From the NCBI RefSeq assembly GCF_000374025.1, contig NZ_KB893184.1:310001-374000 (forward strand): a DNA stretch of 64,000 nucleotides, in the 5' to 3' direction. The notes below the pieces were generated by a model. It worked only from the letters and a program-made list of their open reading frames with translations. It searched no databases and had not been told where the DNA came from. The first letter of the stretch is position 1. Each line of letters starts with the position of its first letter. The position numbers were made by a program, and so were the translations under genes. This document shows positions 61,441 through 64,000 of this stretch, one piece after another. Source of the stretch: Spirosoma panaciterrae DSM 21099. GTDB lineage: Bacteria > Bacteroidota > Bacteroidia > Cytophagales > Spirosomataceae.

Positions 61441-61964
61441 TGAACAGCCTCGACGTATTCATGTTTATTCCCCTGGCCTGGGGGGCTTTTAACGGCTACC
61501 GCAAAGGGCTGCTGGTCGAAATTGTGGCCATTATCGCCTTTGTGGTAGCCATGATTGTTGGGCTTAAGTTTCTGGCGTTCGGCATTGATCTGCTCAGTCC
61601 GTACATCAGCCGCGAACTGGCCCGAAAGGTTTTGCCCCTATTGGGTTTCTCCATAATCTTCTTTCCGACGGTGCTGATGGTCAATCAGTTGGGGCTGGCC
61701 CTTCGGCGCTCTCTGAAATATACCCTACTCGGGACGTTCGATAGCGTGGCTGGTGCTACGGTTGGGCTTTTTACCTGGGTGTTTGGAATTAGTGTTATCC
61801 TTTGGTTGTTCAGCTACATGAACGTCGTCATACCCGCGCGTTATACCGAAAACGCTTTTCTGTACCCCTATGTACGGCCCATTGCGCCAAAAGTTATGGA
61901 TAAGGCCGCTGTTTGGGTACCGAAAGGGCTGGAAGCCGGAAAAAAGTGGCGAGCCGAAAAATAA
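61440..61964 (+). CDS. CvpA-family membrane protein (TTG start)
   Basis: A 174-residue protein with four helices. The frame is open from an ATG at 61380, but that ATG lies inside the repeat hairpin and would give a serine/arginine-rich N-terminus. The TTG at 61440 gives MNSLDVFMFIPLAWGAFNGY, the expected CvpA start (colicin V production family). An ATG at 61461 is the other option. Function unknown beyond envelope or secretion effects. Confidence 0.8.
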   Translation: MNSLDVFMFIPLAWGAFNGYRKGLLVEIVAIIAFVVAMIVGLKFLAFGIDLLSPYISRELARKVLPLLGFSIIFFPTVLMVNQLGLALRRSLKYTLLGTFDSVAGATVGLFTWVFGISVILWLFSYMNVVIPARYTENAFLYPYVRPIAPKVMDKAAVWVPKGLEAGKKWRAEK

Positions 61965-61966
61965 TT

Positions 61967-62049
61967 AATGAATGATTGAGTGATAGAATGATTGAATAGG
62001 TTCTTGCGTCAGCTATTCAATCATTCTATCACTCAATCATTCAATCATT
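61967..62049. repeat. Heptamer-built hairpin before rlmN
   Basis: Left arm 61967-61999 is built of GAATGATT/GAGTGATA units. The right arm 62013-62049 is its complement over at least 29 bases (CTATTCAATCATTCTATCAC and on). It ends four bases before the rlmN ATG. The repeat unit differs from that of the three GAAAGAG-type elements, but layout and position are the same. Confidence 0.8.
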
Positions 62050-62053
62050 GACC

Positions 62054-63097
62054 ATGCAGGACATCCGTAAACTAAATACCTCCCAACTCAAAGACTGGCT
62101 AACCCAACACGGTGAGCAGGGATTTCGGGCCAAACAAATTCAGGAATGGCTCTGGAAAAAATCGGCCTTGTCATTTGAGCAGATGACAAACCTCTCTCTG
62201 CCAACGCGGGAACTGCTAAAAGCACATTTTGAAATCCGCCCGCTCACTGTCGATCAGGAACAACGCAGCAGCGATGGGACTATTAAATCCTCGTTTCGTT
62301 TGTTCGATGGCAATCTGGTTGAGGGGGTACTCATTCCGGCGCTTCGCAACGATGACGTAGATCGTATGACAGCCTGCGTATCGAGTCAGGTAGGGTGTTC
62401 GCTGACCTGTAAATTCTGTGCAACAGGCTACATGGATCGCAAGCGGAATCTGGATGCGGCTGAAATCTACGATCAGGTGGTAACCATTGATCGACAGGCC
62501 AAAGAGAACTATAATGTCCCGCTCTCAAACATTGTGTACATGGGCATGGGCGAACCTTTGCTCAACTACAAAAATGTACTGGAATCGGTTGACCGCATTA
62601 CCTCGCCCGATGGGTTGGGCATGTCGCCCAAGCGGATTACGGTATCGACGGCTGGAATTGCCAAAATGATCCGCCAACTGGGCGATGATGCGGTTAAGTT
62701 CAATCTGGCGCTCTCGCTGCACGCGGCTAATGATCAGAAGCGCGACCAGATTATGCCCATTAATGAAAGCAACACGCTGGAGGCTCTGGGCGATGCGCTG
62801 GGGTATTTTTACAAAAAGACAGGTACACGCATCACCTTCGAATATATTCTCTTCTATAACTTCAACGATACCCTTCAGGACGCCCAGGAACTCTGGAAAT
62901 TTACCAAACGCGTGCCTGCCAAAGTGAATATTATTGAATACAACCCGATTGCCGAAGCCAACTTCAAAAATACGGACCCCAAAACGCTGGATAAGTTTGC
63001 GGGCTTTCTGGATACCAAAGGCGTAACGGTCAATGTCCGCCGAAGTCGGGGGAAAGATATTGATGCCGCCTGCGGCCAATTGGCCGGTAAAAAGTAG
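62054..63097 (+). CDS. rlmN: Dual-specificity RNA methyltransferase RlmN
   Basis: A 347-residue radical-SAM enzyme that methylates C2 of adenine in 23S rRNA (A2503) and some tRNAs. The cluster motif Cys115-x3-Cys119-x2-Cys122 (GCSLTCKFCATG), GMGEPLLNY, and a C-terminal Cys in DAACGQLAG are present. The start is set at ATG 62054; a TTG two codons earlier (62048) overlaps the hairpin. Confidence 0.95.
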   Translation: MQDIRKLNTSQLKDWLTQHGEQGFRAKQIQEWLWKKSALSFEQMTNLSLPTRELLKAHFEIRPLTVDQEQRSSDGTIKSSFRLFDGNLVEGVLIPALRNDDVDRMTACVSSQVGCSLTCKFCATGYMDRKRNLDAAEIYDQVVTIDRQAKENYNVPLSNIVYMGMGEPLLNYKNVLESVDRITSPDGLGMSPKRITVSTAGIAKMIRQLGDDAVKFNLALSLHAANDQKRDQIMPINESNTLEALGDALGYFYKKTGTRITFEYILFYNFNDTLQDAQELWKFTKRVPAKVNIIEYNPIAEANFKNTDPKTLDKFAGFLDTKGVTVNVRRSRGKDIDAACGQLAGKK

Positions 63098-63118
63098 AGA
63101 CGCGACACTTCGCGTCTC
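63097..63118 (+). terminator. Hairpin at the end of rlmN
   Basis: GAGACGCGA and TCGCGTCTC are perfect 9-bp arms around a 4-base loop that begin at the stop codon. No T-run follows; the same GAGACG/CGTCTC unit occurs again at 63200-63206. Confidence 0.55.
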
Positions 63119-63227
63119 CTGACCAGATGGTATGTTGGTTTGTGGGGTGATCTACTGTTGAGGGGATGGGCTGGCCGACACACATGAGACTTCATACACG
63201 GCGTCTCTACTTAACAATTTGTTAACA

Positions 63228-63255
63228 TTGCTCTGACCAGTTTGACGTACTTTTG
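63228..63255 (+). promoter_or_regulatory. Promoter of the PiT gene
   Basis: TTG at 63228-63230, 17 bases, then a perfect -7 box TACTTTTG (63248-63255). The start codon is 58 bases further. Confidence 0.6.
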
Positions 63256-63312
63256 TGGCAATCATTGGCTTACGGACCCACTGTTAGCCTACTTACTGAA
63301 GATACTCCACTT

Positions 63313-64000
63313 ATGTTTGGATTAGAAACGGATGTTTTTATCCTCCTTTTTATCAGCTTATTTGCTGCTTGTGCCTTCGAATTTGTCAATGGTTTCCACG
63401 ATACTGCCAACGCCGTCGCTACGGTTATTTACACCAATTCTCTGAAACCCACCGTGGCGGTCGTCTGGTCTGGGATATGCAATTTTACGGGTGTACTGCT
63501 GGGAGGTATTGGCGTAGCCATGGGGATTGTTAACCTGTTGCCGGTCGAACTGCTGGTCGATCAGAATGTGTATCATAGTGTAGCCATGGTGCTGGCCTTG
63601 TTGCTGAGTGCTATTATCTGGAACCTGGGCACCTGGTATTTTGGCATTCCCAGTTCCAGTTCGCATACTCTGATTGGCTCAATCCTGGGAGTTGGACTGG
63701 CGTTTTCTACCCTTCCGGAAAATAAGACCGGCGCAGCGGTCAACTGGGATAAAGCCATCGAGACTGGCGAAGCATTGCTCTTGTCACCCCTGTTAGGGTT
63801 TAGTCTGGCGATTGTGCTGATGTTCGTACTGCGTCGATCCGTATCCCAGGACGTTAAAGATCAGCTTTTTAAAGAGCCGAAGAAAAATACAGAACCGCCC
63901 TCCTGGATTCGGGGCGTCCTGATTCTGACCTGTTCGCTGGTGAGTTTCTTTCACGGTAGCAATGATGGGCAGAAAGGAGTAGGCCTGATTATGCTGATTC
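63313..64000 (+). CDS. PiT-family inorganic phosphate transporter, 3' truncated by window edge
   Basis: The first 229 residues of a membrane protein. GFHDTANAVAT (27-37) near the N-terminus and FHGSNDGQKGVG at the right edge are the two copies of the PiT signature; SSSSHTLIGSILG is another conserved site. PiT carriers move phosphate with a cation into the cell. The start ATG (MFGLETDVFI) follows a clear promoter; the gene runs off the window. Confidence 0.93.
   Translation, partial: MFGLETDVFILLFISLFAACAFEFVNGFHDTANAVATVIYTNSLKPTVAVVWSGICNFTGVLLGGIGVAMGIVNLLPVELLVDQNVYHSVAMVLALLLSAIIWNLGTWYFGIPSSSSHTLIGSILGVGLAFSTLPENKTGAAVNWDKAIETGEALLLSPLLGFSLAIVLMFVLRRSVSQDVKDQLFKEPKKNTEPPSWIRGVLILTCSLVSFFHGSNDGQKGVGLIMLI

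Noticed and set aside
61361-62049. Short repeated units considered as a CRISPR array
   Set aside because: Units are 7-8 bases with no regular unique spacers, and no cas genes are present.
1-64000. Insertion sequence, prophage or integrase genes
   Set aside because: None was seen; the palindromic elements are the only sign of mobile DNA.

Overview
The window comes from a Bacteroidota genome, most likely a Cytophagales/Spirosoma-like bacterium. The supporting evidence is a SusC/SusD pair, a three-gene b558-type succinate dehydrogenase, Bacteroidota-type promoters (TAnnTTTG -7 boxes), an absence of Shine-Dalgarno sequences before starts, and many lineage-typical families (DUF983, DUF6132, DUF6691, FixH-like). 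The species assignment is inferred from gene content only.

Layout. 1-11.3 kb: the end of a TMTC-like membrane glycosyltransferase, an orphan ABC permease, a GNAT enzyme and hemC, Hsp20, a FixH remnant, an L,D-transpeptidase, and two tandem vanadium-haloperoxidase/PAP2-like proteins. 11.5-34.4 kb: a dense sulfur, redox and stress island bounded by two D-lactate-dehydrogenase-like paralogues. It holds a Crp-family regulator, TauE, two metallo-beta-lactamase/double-rhodanese fusions, two DsrE proteins, small YgaP-like membrane proteins with thioredoxin, a TsdA-like dihaem cytochrome, ClC, an OprD-like porin, a two-part YeeE/YedE importer, an SQOR-type sulfide:quinone reductase, OsmC, a single-domain rhodanese, and universal stress proteins. 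34.8-41 kb: an ECF sigma factor and a stressosome-like operon (RsbR, RsbS, RsbT, RsbT-RsbX fusion, PAS histidine kinase). 41-50.4 kb: an atypical SMR protein, a SusCD pair, a CE15-type esterase and small unknowns. 50.7-64 kb: housekeeping genes (tRNA-Gln, fabD, sdhCAB, prfA, mnmH, pdxJ, yqeY-like, cvpA-like, rlmN, the start of a PiT transporter) plus a PIN-type toxin-antitoxin pair.

How the genes work together. The most striking feature is a recurring Crp-like palindrome (TGTAAC-AATT-GTCACGG type, i.e. TGTRA-N6-TCAC). It lies in front of nearly every transcription unit between 13.4 and 28.2 kb. In most cases its centre sits exactly 36.5 bases upstream of the last base of a -7 box, which is the spacing of a class II Crp activator site. 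The Crp-family gene at the head of the island carries the Arg-Glu-x3-Arg recognition helix expected for GTGA half-sites. I infer one local regulon for sulfide oxidation to persulfide (SQR), persulfide oxidation and sulfur transfer (MBL-rhodanese, rhodanese, DsrE, thioredoxin), thiosulfate oxidation (TsdA) and sulfur-compound traffic (TauE, YeeE, porin).

Two families of structured intergenic DNA also stand out. The first is long dispersed palindromes (5.4 and 24.3 kb share arm ends; another at 27.8 kb has perfect 38-bp arms). The second is hairpins built from 7-8 nt units (GAAAGAG / GAATGATT types), which lie directly before the starts of sdhA, yqeY, cvpA and rlmN.
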